Assembly (NCBI RefSeq): GCF_003703475.1
Contig: NZ_RDQM01000010.1
Span: forward strand, 91,310-155,309
Source of the DNA: Allofranklinella schreckenbergeri
GTDB lineage: Bacteria > Pseudomonadota > Gammaproteobacteria > Burkholderiales > Burkholderiaceae_C
Reading direction: 5' to 3'
Length of the DNA: 64,000 nucleotides
Both the position numbers and the translations under genes were made by a program. The notes beneath the pieces were generated by a model that did not search any database, was not told the origin of the DNA, and saw nothing but the letters and a program-made list of their open reading frames with translations. This document shows, in pieces, positions 51,183 through 64,000 of this stretch (its first letter is position 1; the number at the start of each line of letters is the position of its first letter).

Positions 51183-51875
51183 TCACACCGTGCCGTTGCG
51201 AATGGCGTCAATGAGCAGCGTGCTTGCGCCATCCCAGAAGATTTGGATACCGACGCACAGCAAGATGAAGGCGGAAAGGCGCAGGAATACGACGGTGCCT
51301 GTCTCGCCCAGCAGGCGCAGCAGATACTCGGCGTAGCGGTAGCTGAGAAACACCAGAATGGAAATGGCCAGCAGCCCGGCCATCGCGCCGACGGTGCGCA
51401 CGGCGGAGACAGCGGCGCTGGGCGAGGCCAGACTCACGCCCACGGTGATGGCGGCCGAGATGGTGCCTGGCCCGCAGGTGAGCGGGAACGACAGGGGGAA
51501 GAACGCTTGTGAGCGCACCATCTCGGGTGTGTAGTTCTCGGCGATCTTGGCCGCGCGTGGCGATTCGGCACTGTTGGTGGTGAGCAAGCGCCAGCCGATG
51601 CTCATCACCAGCAGGCCGCCGCCCACGCGCACGATGGCCAGCGAGATGCCGAAAATATCCAGCACGAAAGAGCCCAGCAGCGTGGCGCCCAGCAGCAAGA
51701 AGAAGACGTTGCGGGCGATTTTGCGCGCCAGCTCCTGACGGGTTTTTTCCGACGCGCCTTCGGTGAGCGTCAGAAAAATCGGCGCTGAGCTGGTGGGGTT
51801 GGCAATGGGCAGCAGCGTCGCCAGCGTCATCAAGGCGCTGGCGCCGATGGTGCCCAGGTAGCTGTATGTGTCCAT
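51183..51875 (-). CDS. MarC-family integral membrane protein
   Basis: A 230-residue protein with six hydrophobic segments and the MarC/UPF0056 pattern: LLPIANPTSSAPIFLTLTEG in the first part, then RVGGGLLVMSIGW and PLSFPLTCGPGTISAAI in the middle. The transported substrate is unknown for the family; an early link to multiple antibiotic resistance was not confirmed. It follows argC on the same strand, 16 bases apart. Confidence 0.88.
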   Translation of the reverse strand: MDTYSYLGTIGASALMTLATLLPIANPTSSAPIFLTLTEGASEKTRQELARKIARNVFFLLLGATLLGSFVLDIFGISLAIVRVGGGLLVMSIGWRLLTTNSAESPRAAKIAENYTPEMVRSQAFFPLSFPLTCGPGTISAAITVGVSLASPSAAVSAVRTVGAMAGLLAISILVFLSYRYAEYLLRLLGETGTVVFLRLSAFILLCVGIQIFWDGASTLLIDAIRNGTV

Positions 51876-51891
51876 AGGCGCGGCAGTGGTC

Positions 51892-52827
51892 CTATGCGCG
51901 CGGCTCGGCGGGCAGCTCCAGGCCCAGCATCAGCGCCAGGTTTTGCACCGCAGCGCCGCTGGCGCCTTTGCCCAGGTTGTCCAACCGGGCCACGCACACG
52001 GCGTGCGCGTGCTGCGGGTTGCCAAAGACGCGGATCTCCAGCCGATTGCTGCCTGCCAGCGTCGTGGCGGCCAGCTTGCCGTCCTCGGTGGCTGGCTCGG
52101 CGCTGACCCAAGCGCTGCCCGCATAGTGGGCAGCATAGGTTTGGGCCAGTTGCTCTGCACTGGGCTGGCCGGGCAAGGTATCCAGGTGCAGGGGCAGCTC
52201 CACCAGCATGCCTTGCGCGAAGTTGGCCACGCTGGGGATGAAGATGGGGCGGCGCGTCAAGCGGCCATAGCGCATGATTTCCGGAATGTGCTTGTGCGCC
52301 AGGCCCAGTGCGTACAGCTCGTAGGCGGGAGCTTGCCCGGCTTCGTAGGCCTCAATCATGGGGCGCCCGCCGCCGCTGTAGCCGCTGACGGCAGGCAGCG
52401 CAACGGGATGGTCGGCGGGCAGCAGGCCTGCGTCCACCAGCGGGCGCAACAGGGCGATGGCGCCGGTGGCGTAACAGCCCGGGTTGGTCACGCGCTCGGC
52501 CGTTTGCACGGCGGCGCGCTGGGCCGGGGACAGCTCGGGGAAGCCGTAAGTCCAGCCCTCGGCCACGCGGTGTGCGGTGCTGGCGTCGATGATGCGGGGC
52601 TTGGGGCCGGGCAGGGCGTCGATCATGGCGACCGATTCGCGCGCGGCGTCGTCGTGCAGGCACAGCACCACGATGTCGGCCTGGGCCATCAGCGCGCGCT
52701 TGGCCTCGGGGTTTTTGCGCAGCGCCGGGTCGATGCGGATAAGTTCAATCCCGGCCATGCCCGCGAGCCGCTCGCGGATTTGCAGCCCGGTGGTGCCGGC
52801 CTCGCCATCAATAAAGACTTTGAACAT
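51892..52827 (-). CDS. argC: N-acetyl-gamma-glutamyl-phosphate reductase, type 2
   Basis: A 311-residue enzyme reducing N-acetylglutamyl phosphate in arginine synthesis. The nucleotide-binding start [15 protein letters not shown] and the active-site Cys118 (NPGCYATG) mark the shorter type 2 ArgC. A TTG two codons upstream is in frame, but the ATG at 52827 follows AAGGGA at a good distance. It diverges from sucC and precedes marC. Confidence 0.94.
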   Translation of the reverse strand: MFKVFIDGEAGTTGLQIRERLAGMAGIELIRIDPALRKNPEAKRALMAQADIVVLCLHDDAARESVAMIDALPGPKPRIIDASTAHRVAEGWTYGFPELSPAQRAAVQTAERVTNPGCYATGAIALLRPLVDAGLLPADHPVALPAVSGYSGGGRPMIEAYEAGQAPAYELYALGLAHKHIPEIMRYGRLTRRPIFIPSVANFAQGMLVELPLHLDTLPGQPSAEQLAQTYAAHYAGSAWVSAEPATEDGKLAATTLAGSNRLEIRVFGNPQHAHAVCVARLDNLGKGASGAAVQNLALMLGLELPAEPRA

Positions 52828-53139
52828 GCGCAATCCCTTGCAGATTTTTTACGAAAAAAAGGGGCTGCGCCCAAGCGCGCCATCGGCCCGGACTGCCCCG
52901 TTGTGAGCGGTTGCGCGTTGCATATGGTTTGCGAAGGCTACAATGCGCCCGCTTGATTTGCGCCCAGGCCAAGGCCCCGCGCGCAAGCCGGGCATGATAC
53001 ATGAGCCTTGCGGCTTAAGGAGAGCGCTGAATCGACCCGTCCAGATGTTGTGTGGGCGGCTTGGTTGATCTGCATGTTGCCGATGTGTTCGGCGCGTCCT
53101 TAGCGCGCATTCCATTTCCCCCTCCCTAAGAGATCCCTC

Positions 53140-54303
<1,164 letters not shown>

Positions 54304-54312
54304 GGAATTGCC

Positions 54313-55206
54313 ATGTCGATCTACATCAATAAAGACACCAAAGTCATCACCCAAGGCATCACCGGCAAGACCGGCCAGTTCCACACCGAGAAGTGCATCG
54401 AGTACGCCAACGGCAAGAACTGCTTTGTTGCGGGCGTCAACCCCAAGAAGGCGGGCGAGAAGATTTTTGACGTGCCCATCTTCGCCAGCGTCAAGGACGC
54501 CGCCAAGGAGACTGGCGCCACGGTCAGCGTGATCTACGTGCCGCCCGCTGGCGCAGCCGCCGCGATTTGGGAAGCCGTGGAAGCCGACCTGGACCTGGCC
54601 ATCTGCATCACCGAAGGCATCCCCGTCAAGGACATGCTGGAAGTGCGCAACCGCATGAAAGCCAAGGAAGCCGCTGGCGGCAAGAAAACCCTGCTGCTGG
54701 GCCCCAACTGCCCGGGCCTGATCACGCCCGACGAGATCAAGATCGGCATCATGCCCGGCCACATCCACAAGAAAGGCCGCGTGGGCGTGGTTTCGCGCTC
54801 GGGCACGCTGACCTATGAAGCCGTGGCGCAGCTCACCGAGCTGGGTATCGGCCAATCCAGCGCTGTGGGCATTGGTGGCGACCCGATCAACGGTCTGAAG
54901 CACATCGACGTGATGAAGGCCTTCAACGACGATCCGGACACCGACGCCGTGATCATGATCGGCGAGATCGGCGGCCCCGACGAGGCCGAAGCCGCGCGCT
55001 GGTGCAAGGAGCACATGAAAAAGCCCGTGGTGGGCTTCATCGCTGGCGTGACCGCCCCTCCGGGCAAGCGCATGGGCCACGCTGGCGCGCTGATCTCCGG
55101 TGGCGAAGATACGGCCGAAGCCAAGCTGGCCGTGATGGAAGAGTGCGGCTTCAAGGTCACGCGCAACCCATCGGAAATGGGCAAGCTGCTCAAGGCGCTG
55201 CTGTAA
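54313..55206 (+). CDS. sucD: Succinyl-CoA synthetase, alpha subunit
   Basis: A 297-residue subunit with the CoA-binding Rossmann domain ([17 protein letters not shown]) and the ligase domain with the phosphohistidine in [10 protein letters not shown]. The segment [10 protein letters not shown] is also typical. It forms the sucCD operon, closed by a terminator at 55272. Confidence 0.97.
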   Translation: MSIYINKDTKVITQGITGKTGQFHTEKCIEYANGKNCFVAGVNPKKAGEKIFDVPIFASVKDAAKETGATVSVIYVPPAGAAAAIWEAVEADLDLAICITEGIPVKDMLEVRNRMKAKEAAGGKKTLLLGPNCPGLITPDEIKIGIMPGHIHKKGRVGVVSRSGTLTYEAVAQLTELGIGQSSAVGIGGDPINGLKHIDVMKAFNDDPDTDAVIMIGEIGGPDEAEAARWCKEHMKKPVVGFIAGVTAPPGKRMGHAGALISGGEDTAEAKLAVMEECGFKVTRNPSEMGKLLKALL

Positions 55207-55271
55207 TCGGTGGCGTTTGGCGCAGGGCGCGCAAGTTGTGCGCCTCACGCCAACGGCTGCTAACAGCTTGC

Positions 55272-55298
55272 AAAGGCCCGCTGGATGCGGGCCTTTTT
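55272..55298 (+). terminator. Rho-independent terminator of sucCD
   Basis: GGCCCGC / GCGGGCC stem with a 5-base loop followed by TTTTT, 66 bases after the sucD stop. Confidence 0.9.
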
Positions 55299-55471
55299 GC
55301 GTGGCGTTTCATCTGTGCCTGCGCCGCAGTGAGTACAACCCCAGCGGGCGATTGCGCAAAGCCCCTGCGGCCGGGGAACTGAGCCCGGCTTTGAGGCTCT
55401 TAAAGCGCTTTCTTCTTGCATCGCTGGCATGGGTTATCTGTACGGCAGATGCAATCAGTGACAAGCAATCC

Positions 55472-57919
55472 ATGTTTTTCAATCGGTGGAAATCCCGGGC
55501 CATGGCCGGCCTGCTGGCAGCAGCCAGTGCAATGGCCAGCGTACTGGCAGTGCCTGCGCAGGCGCAAATCTTTGAATCCAGTCGCGCCTCCAGTAGCGGC
55601 GCCGGGAGCGCTTTGGACGGCGTATTCAGCCCCGCATCGTCAGCCTTGCCGCTTGCCGCTGGCCCCAGCGTGCAAACCCCGCATGTGCGCGCCGAGCTGC
55701 TGGCACACGCCCCGGATGGGATTCGCCCTGGCGGCGTTGTCCAACTGGGCTTGTTGATGGAGCATGCGCCGGGCTGGCACACCTATTGGCAAAACCCTGG
55801 CGATTCGGGCATGGCGACCGAGCTGCAATGGCAATTGCCCACGGGCTTTACCCCCGGCGCCATCGCATGGCCGACGCCGCTGAAAATGCGGCTGGACGAA
55901 CTGGCCAACTACGGCTACGAAGGGCGCGTGTTGCTGCCCGTGCCCGTACAAGTGCCTGCCAACTGGCAAGCCACAGCGCCGGATGTGGAAATCCGCCTGG
56001 ATGCCACATGGCTGGCGTGCCGCCTGGAGTGCATCCCGGAGCAGGGCAGTTTGACGCTGCGCCTGCCAGTGGATGTGCCTTCCGCTGCATGGGCTGGCGA
56101 GTTTGCGCAGGCGGCCCGCGCCCAGCCCGTGCCGTTGGCGGTGCAAGGCCACGCTGCGGCGTCGGGCGACACCTTGCACGTGCGGGTGGAAGGGCTGCCG
56201 CCCGATTGGCATGGGCAATCGCTGGAAGTCTTTGCCCAAGAGCCACAGGTGCTGCGCCACGGCGCGCGTGCAGGCCACGATTGGCAGCAGCGGTGGGAGC
56301 AAGGCGCATGGCTGGCGGAGCTGCCGCTGGCCTTGGATCGCGCCGACAGCGGCCCAACCTTGCCGCTGGTGCTGAGCCGCTTATCGCAAAGCGAAGGCGG
56401 CCAATGGGATCCCCATGCCCCTGATGCCTTAGCCGGCCCAACCGGCCCGATCGGCTGGGCCATTGAACTGCCAGTAACAGCGGGCTGGCAAGGCGCCGAG
56501 CGCGCCACGTTGGCGCCTGAATTGGTGCAGGCTTTGGCGCAGCAGCGCGAGGCGCAAGAAGGGGGGGCGACCACAGGCGCTGCGGCCAGTGCAGCGTCTG
56601 GAGCTGCTGCCACGCCGCCTGCTGCCCAGCCGCTCCCTGCGACTCAGCCGCCGCTGTCTCTGGCGCAGTGGGGCGTGCTGTTGCTGCTGGCCTTGCTGGG
56701 CGGCGCAGTACTCAATTTGATGCCTTGCGTTTTCCCCGTGCTGGCCATCAAAGCCCTTGCCCTGGCGCGCTACAGCCAAAACCGCCGTTTGCAACGCCAA
56801 AGCGCGCTGGCGTATGGCGCGGGCGTGGTGCTGTCGTTTACTCTGCTGGGGGCATTGGTGTTGGCGTTACAGGCGGCCGGGCAACAACTGGGCTGGGGCT
56901 TTCAACTGCAATCGCCCTGGTTTGTAGCGGGCATGGCCTTGCTGTTCACCCTGATCGGGCTGACCCTGGCGGGTATCGTTCAACTCCACATTGGGCTGCC
57001 CGAGCGGCTGCGTAGTGTAAAAGCCGGTGGCGATCCGCATTCCCCTGTAGGCGAATCGTTCTTTTCCGGCGTGCTGGCGGTGTTGGTCGCTGCCCCCTGC
57101 ACAGGCCCGTTCATGGGGGCGGCGTTGGGGGCCACTTTGACGTTGCCTGCGGCGGCCGCGCTGGCGATTTTTGTGGCGATTGGCCTCGGTCTGGCCCTGC
57201 CCTTTATGGCACTGGTGTGGTTTCCGCGTGCGCTGGATGCCTTGCCGCGCCCTGGCGCATGGATGGAAACCTTCCGCAACGCCATGGCCTGGCCCATGTT
57301 CGCCACCGTCGCCTGGTTGCTGTGGGTGCTGGCGCATCAGGTGGGGGTGAACGCCATGATCGCCTGGCTGTTTGTGCTCTGGGGCCTGGGCTTTGCCTTG
57401 TGGCTTTGGGGCAAGCGGCCTGCTGCGGGCGCTGCACTCGCCTTGCGCGGCCTGTGGTGGCTGGCGCTGGCCGTGCCGGTAGCCGTTGCACTGGCTGGTG
57501 GCCATCACCTGGGCAAAACCATCGCCGTGCAAGCCCGCCAGCCCGTTGTGACCGCTACGACTCAAGAGCCGGGCGAGCAATGGCAAGCCTGGTCGCTGCA
57601 AGAGCAGCAGCGCAGCTTGCAAGAAGGCCGCCCCGTGTTTGTGGACTTCACCGCAAGTTGGTGCATCACCTGCCAGTACAACAAAGCCACGACCTTGGCC
57701 GATGCCGATGTGCTGGCCGACTTCGCCCGGGCCAAGGTGCGCCTGCTGCGCGCGGACTGGACGCGCAGCAACCCCGAAATCACCCGCGCCCTGCACGCCC
57801 TGGGCCGCACCGGCGTGCCCACCTATGCGCTGCATGTGCCCGGGCAGCCAGTGCAAGTCATGACGGAAATCCTCGATAAAGCCGCTTTGCGTGCACAACT
57901 GGCGGCTTTGGCGCCTTGA
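55472..57919 (+). CDS. DsbD-family thiol:disulfide interchange protein
   Basis: An 815-residue protein. A signal peptide (cleavage after AQA, about residue 31) leads a periplasmic alpha domain with a Cys pair in [13 protein letters not shown], then eight or so membrane helices with the redox Cys in [12 protein letters not shown] and [12 protein letters not shown], and a C-terminal thioredoxin domain with Cys731 and Cys734 (WCITC). This relays electrons from cytoplasmic thioredoxin to periplasmic disulfides. The large N-terminal domain resembles the ScsB type more than classical DsbD. The frame is open to 55217, but that would overlap the sucCD terminator. Confidence 0.88.
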   Translation: MFFNRWKSRAMAGLLAAASAMASVLAVPAQAQIFESSRASSSGAGSALDGVFSPASSALPLAAGPSVQTPHVRAELLAHAPDGIRPGGVVQLGLLMEHAPGWHTYWQNPGDSGMATELQWQLPTGFTPGAIAWPTPLKMRLDELANYGYEGRVLLPVPVQVPANWQATAPDVEIRLDATWLACRLECIPEQGSLTLRLPVDVPSAAWAGEFAQAARAQPVPLAVQGHAAASGDTLHVRVEGLPPDWHGQSLEVFAQEPQVLRHGARAGHDWQQRWEQGAWLAELPLALDRADSGPTLPLVLSRLSQSEGGQWDPHAPDALAGPTGPIGWAIELPVTAGWQGAERATLAPELVQALAQQREAQEGGATTGAAASAASGAAATPPAAQPLPATQPPLSLAQWGVLLLLALLGGAVLNLMPCVFPVLAIKALALARYSQNRRLQRQSALAYGAGVVLSFTLLGALVLALQAAGQQLGWGFQLQSPWFVAGMALLFTLIGLTLAGIVQLHIGLPERLRSVKAGGDPHSPVGESFFSGVLAVLVAAPCTGPFMGAALGATLTLPAAAALAIFVAIGLGLALPFMALVWFPRALDALPRPGAWMETFRNAMAWPMFATVAWLLWVLAHQVGVNAMIAWLFVLWGLGFALWLWGKRPAAGAALALRGLWWLALAVPVAVALAGGHHLGKTIAVQARQPVVTATTQEPGEQWQAWSLQEQQRSLQEGRPVFVDFTASWCITCQYNKATTLADADVLADFARAKVRLLRADWTRSNPEITRALHALGRTGVPTYALHVPGQPVQVMTEILDKAALRAQLAALAP

Positions 57920-58086
57920 ATCACTGTGGGCAAAGGGCGGTTGCCTTTTGTTGCCTTTATTCCTGCGCATCAGCCAATGGGAGGGTGGAAAACTCCCCCA
58001 CAATGGCGCCCTGCAAAGCGGCCCGCCCAGGCGGGCGCTGTTGTGTTTGTTTTTTCCCCTTTTCAAAACATTCAGGGAGGTGTGCC

Positions 58087-58512
58087 ATGAGCTTCATGCA
58101 AGAGTTTCGTGAATTTGCCATCAAAGGCAATGTGATTGATTTGGCCGTGGGCGTCATCATCGGCGGCGCGTTCGGCAAGATCGTGGATTCGGTGGTGAGC
58201 GATCTCATCATGCCGGTCGTCGGCCTGGTATTTGGCAAGCTGGACTTCTCGAACCTCTTTATCCCCCTGGGCCAAGCGCCCGAAGGCATTGCCCCCTCGC
58301 TGGCCGCATACCGCGAAGCGGGCGTGCCTGTTTTTGCCTACGGCAACTTCATCACCATTGCGCTGAACTTCCTGATTCTGGCCTTCATCATCTTCATCAT
58401 GATCAAGCAGATCAACCGCCTCAAGCGCGCTGCACCGCCCGAAGCGCCGCCTGCTACCCCCGAAGACATCGTGTTGCTGCGTGAAATCCGCGACAGCCTG
58501 CGCAAACCCTGA
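58087..58512 (+). CDS. mscL: Large-conductance mechanosensitive channel
   Basis: A 141-residue inner-membrane channel that opens under hypo-osmotic shock. The N-terminal amphipathic helix and TM1 ([20 protein letters not shown]), the periplasmic loop and TM2 (about 76-100), and the charged C-terminal helix ([11 protein letters not shown]) are all present. A good ribosome binding site (GGGAGG) precedes the ATG at 58087. Confidence 0.95.
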   Translation: MSFMQEFREFAIKGNVIDLAVGVIIGGAFGKIVDSVVSDLIMPVVGLVFGKLDFSNLFIPLGQAPEGIAPSLAAYREAGVPVFAYGNFITIALNFLILAFIIFIMIKQINRLKRAAPPEAPPATPEDIVLLREIRDSLRKP

Positions 58513-58517
58513 TTGAA

Positions 58518-58597
58518 TGGCATTCCAATCAAGAGAAATTGCGATTCAGGTGTAACTTGCCGAAACAGGGTTATTTCTTTTCCTTTTGAATTGTAAT
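58518..58597 (+). repeat. 80-bp dispersed intergenic repeat, copy 12
   Basis: Left arm ATTCCAATCAAGAGAAA, core TGCCGAAACAGGG, right arm TTTTCCTTTTGAATTGTAAT. It starts five bases after the mscL stop. With copies 6a and 6b counted separately this is the thirteenth copy. Confidence 0.85.
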
Positions 58598-58618
58598 AAA
58601 TCGCTCTGCAGCACCCGA

Positions 58619-58654
58619 AGCCCTGCATACATGGCCCTGTATGCAGGGCTTTTT
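58619..58654 (+). terminator. Rho-independent terminator of mscL
   Basis: AGCCCTGCATAC / GTATGCAGGGCT stem, perfect over 12 bp with an 8-base loop, followed by TTTT. It stands after repeat copy 12, so the repeat would be part of the mscL transcript. Confidence 0.9.
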
Positions 58655-58721
58655 GCATGCCTAGGGCCACCTGTGCCAGAGCGGCCTGCGCTTGCGTTAG
58701 AATCGCGCCCCGTTGCTTCTG

Positions 58722-58795
58722 GCGGGCGTCGTTCAATGGTAGGACCTGAGCTTCCCAAGCTCAAGACGTGGGTTCGATTCCCATCGCCCGCTCCA
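58722..58795 (+). tRNA. tRNA-Gly (anticodon CCC)
   Basis: A 74-base gene with acceptor stem GCGGGCG / CGCCCGC, D-arm GTTC...GGAC, anticodon stem TGAGC/GCTCA around TTCCCAA (anticodon CCC), T-arm GTGGGTTCGATTCCCAT, discriminator T and an encoded CCA. A TAGAAT box about 20 bases upstream is a likely -10. Confidence 0.95.
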
Positions 58796-58811
58796 AGCCC
58801 CCAATACCCAC

Positions 58812-58851
58812 ATCCCGCATGGCTGTAGATCCCAGCTATGCGGGATTTTTT
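58812..58851 (+). terminator. Terminator after the tRNA gene
   Basis: ATCCCGCAT...ATGCGGGAT hairpin, extended by GGCTG/CAGCT, followed by TTTTT, 16 bases after the tRNA. Confidence 0.85.
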
Positions 58852-58916
58852 ATGTCCAACAAGTGGGGTGCGTTACATGCAGCCAGCAGAGTGGGCTATG
58901 TGGGCCGCGTGGCGCG

Positions 58917-59423
58917 TCAATGGTGGTGGCCATGCTCGCCGTGGGCGTGGCCGTGGCTGATTTCCTCGGGCGTGGCGGCGCGGATTTCCAGAATGCGCAC
59001 CACGAAGCGCACGTGTTTGCCTGCCAAGGGATGGTTGCCGTCCAAATGGGCTTGCTCGCCCTTGATTTTCACCACATGCAGCACTTGGGGGCGGCCCTGG
59101 GCGTCCGTGGTTTGCAATTGGCCGCCCACTTTGGCGCCGGGTGGCAGGCTTGCACGTGGCACCACTTGCGCCAGGCTTTCGTCGCGCACGCCAAAGCCGT
59201 CTTGCGGGGGCAAATCCACCGTCGTGGCAAAGCCAACGCTTTGGCCTTCCAGGGCGGCCTCAATTTTGGGCAGCAAGTTGCCGTAGCCGCCGTGCAAGTA
59301 GCTCAACTGCTCGGCTTTGGATTGCATGGGGCGGCCTTTTTCGTCATCCAGCCGATAGCGGATGGTGACCACCGTTTGCGGTTGCACCGTTGTGGCGGAG
59401 GGGGTGGAAGTGGAAGAAGCCAT
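58917..59423 (-). CDS. slyD: FKBP-type peptidyl-prolyl isomerase, SlyD-like
   Basis: A 168-residue protein: an FKBP domain (VVTIRYRLDD; LSYLHGGYGNLLPKIEAAL) with the inserted-in-flap chaperone domain, and a short His-rich C-terminus (HGHAHGEHGHHH) that binds nickel in SlyD proteins. It speeds proline isomerisation and can feed metal to hydrogenase-type enzymes. The start was chosen at MASSTST with AAAGGA upstream rather than a longer frame. The N-terminus is Ser/Thr-rich and slightly longer than usual. Confidence 0.9.
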   Translation of the reverse strand: MASSTSTPSATTVQPQTVVTIRYRLDDEKGRPMQSKAEQLSYLHGGYGNLLPKIEAALEGQSVGFATTVDLPPQDGFGVRDESLAQVVPRASLPPGAKVGGQLQTTDAQGRPQVLHVVKIKGEQAHLDGNHPLAGKHVRFVVRILEIRAATPEEISHGHAHGEHGHHH

Positions 59424-59489
59424 GAGAGAACGTCCTTTCGTCATGCGTTGTTGCTGCGCCGTCGCGCCGCGTTGGGCGTGTTGGCGGCT

Positions 59490-59529
59490 AAAAAAATCCG
59501 GCACAAGCGTGTGCCGCGCCTGTGCCGGA
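59490..59529 (-). terminator. Rho-independent terminator, minus strand
   Basis: TCCGGCACA / TGTGCCGGA stem, perfect over nine bases, followed on the minus strand by seven T. It ends the ABC ATPase transcript. Confidence 0.8.
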
Positions 59530-59564
59530 GTGTCGGGTTTAGAGGCCTGGCTTTGAACAGGCCC

Positions 59565-60626
<1,062 letters not shown>

Positions 60627-61024
60627 GGGTGAGCAGAAAACAGGCTAGAAAAAAGAGCGGCGATCATAACGAAAGGCAACCGGGCAAAAAACCGACAGCC
60701 CTTGCAGGTCGGCGGTTTTCTGGCGCGGCCTGTGGCGGGGCGGGGCAAGAGCATCCACTGCGCGCCTACATCACGCGGCGCGTGGGCTGTGTGTGATTTT
60801 TTGCCACCAGATGGGTGCAAGATGCGGGCCTGCCGCAACTGGCGGGGCAACGGGCGCCAGCGCCAATCGCTAAAATTTGCGCGATTTGATTCAGGGCCTG
60901 TTTTTTGCTCGCTGTGCTTTGAACAGGCCTCAAGCACCAGTGCCATGCATTGCTGCGCTGCGCGATCAACAGCTTGCATGGCACCGACCGCGTCGGCCTT
61001 CGGGCCGCGTTTGCTTTTCACACC
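60627..61024. other. Divergent region between the ABC ATPase gene and alaS
   Basis: No gene seen. It should hold the alaS and ATPase promoters. It contains a degenerate inverted pair GGCCTGTT ... TGAACAGGCC at 60896-60929, related to the ends of the element at 1938-2099. Confidence 0.4.
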
Positions 61025-63862
<2,838 letters not shown>

Positions 63863-63873
63863 ACCTGCCGTGG

Positions 63874-64000
63874 CTAGAGCGTGTTATGAACTTTGAGCCA
63901 ACCGAATCAACGGCATGGCATTGGGCAGCATGAGAATGGCAAAGACCACGAAGTGCAATCCCCCCAGTACGTCTGGCAATCGCTCGTAATCACGAGACAA
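63874..64000 (-). mobile_element. Right-edge insertion sequence, IS5-like, cut by the window
   Basis: Starts CTAGAGCGTGTTATGAAC, the same end as the palindromic miniature elements. It contains the 3' end of a transposase gene whose stop codon lies within the terminal repeat. It begins 12 bases after the alaS stop. The other end lies outside the window. Confidence 0.75.
63884..64000 (-). CDS. Transposase C-terminus, IS5-like (partial)
   Basis: The last 38 codons of a minus-strand frame running off the right edge. The peptide LSRDYERLPDVLGGLHFVVF is typical of the C-terminal end of IS5-family (DDE) transposases, where the Arg-Asp-Tyr-Glu motif follows the catalytic Glu. Only this tail is visible, so the integrity of the gene cannot be judged. 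Confidence 0.7.
   Translation of the reverse strand: MSRDYERLPDVLGGLHFVVFAILMLPNAMPLIRLAQSS

Noticed and set aside
55217..55471. N-terminal extension of the DsbD-family protein
   Set aside because: The extension overlaps the sucCD terminator; the signal peptide starts at 55472.
60685..60719. AAAACCGAC...GTCGGCGGTTTT hairpin as a terminator
   Set aside because: It lies upstream of both divergent genes, and the stem needs bulges; no transcript would end there.

Overview
The window is chromosomal DNA of a high-G+C betaproteobacterium, most likely of the order Burkholderiales and close to Comamonadaceae. This rests on gene content and order: an orphan Bug-type tricarboxylate receptor, Fnr-hemN, glnA-gltB-gltD facing ntrC-ntrB, a DciA-like gene and an M23 peptidase beside secA, rhodanese-grxC-secB, argC-sucCD, and TACAAT-like -10 boxes. 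The species cannot be named from the sequence alone. Most genes are core metabolism with dense G+C-rich coding; a few patches are clearly AT-richer and look acquired.

Layout. 1-3.4 kb: an AT-rich accessory end with a cut-off gene, a GT-C-like membrane protein, a secreted orphan protein and IS/MITE debris. 3.7-6.1 kb: an Fnr-type regulator divergent from hemN, with a perfect FNR box. 6.4-17.3 kb: nitrogen assimilation, with glnA behind a sigma-54 promoter, gltBD, and ntrBC on the other strand. 17.4-20.6 kb: an NAD-salvage operon (pncB, NMN adenylyltransferase-Nudix fusion, creatininase-family protein). 20.7-26 kb: a glycosylase-like protein, DciA-like protein, M23 peptidase and SecA. 26-33.2 kb: an orphan membrane-anchored protein, a fused TRAP permease, an S66 carboxypeptidase with a His-rich tail at its N-terminus, a Bug receptor, and proA carrying a 19-base G tract. 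33.3-37.7 kb: narXL and guaB. 37.9-41.8 kb: ridA and pgi, split by a foreign CPBP-protease segment between two 388-bp direct repeats. 42-49.1 kb: corA, then a cobalamin riboswitch and a B12 uptake operon. 49.3-50.7 kb: rhodanese, grxC, secB. 51.2-58.5 kb: marC, argC, sucCD, dsbD-like, mscL. 58.7-63.9 kb: tRNA-Gly(CCC), slyD, a UgpC/MalK-type ATPase and alaS with an AT-rich in-frame insertion. The right edge cuts through an IS5-like transposase.

Two repeat systems run through the window. The first is an approximately 80-bp imperfect palindrome found 13 times, always between genes and nearly always within 100 bp of a stop codon. The second is the terminal repeat of the right-edge IS, also present as two perfect 61-63 bp palindromic miniatures and as solo ends. 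The main points for follow-up are the 80-bp repeat family, the alaS insertion, the proA G tract and the duplicated ridA-pgi junction. Coordinates and motifs were read by eye; family assignments come from recognised motifs, not database searches.
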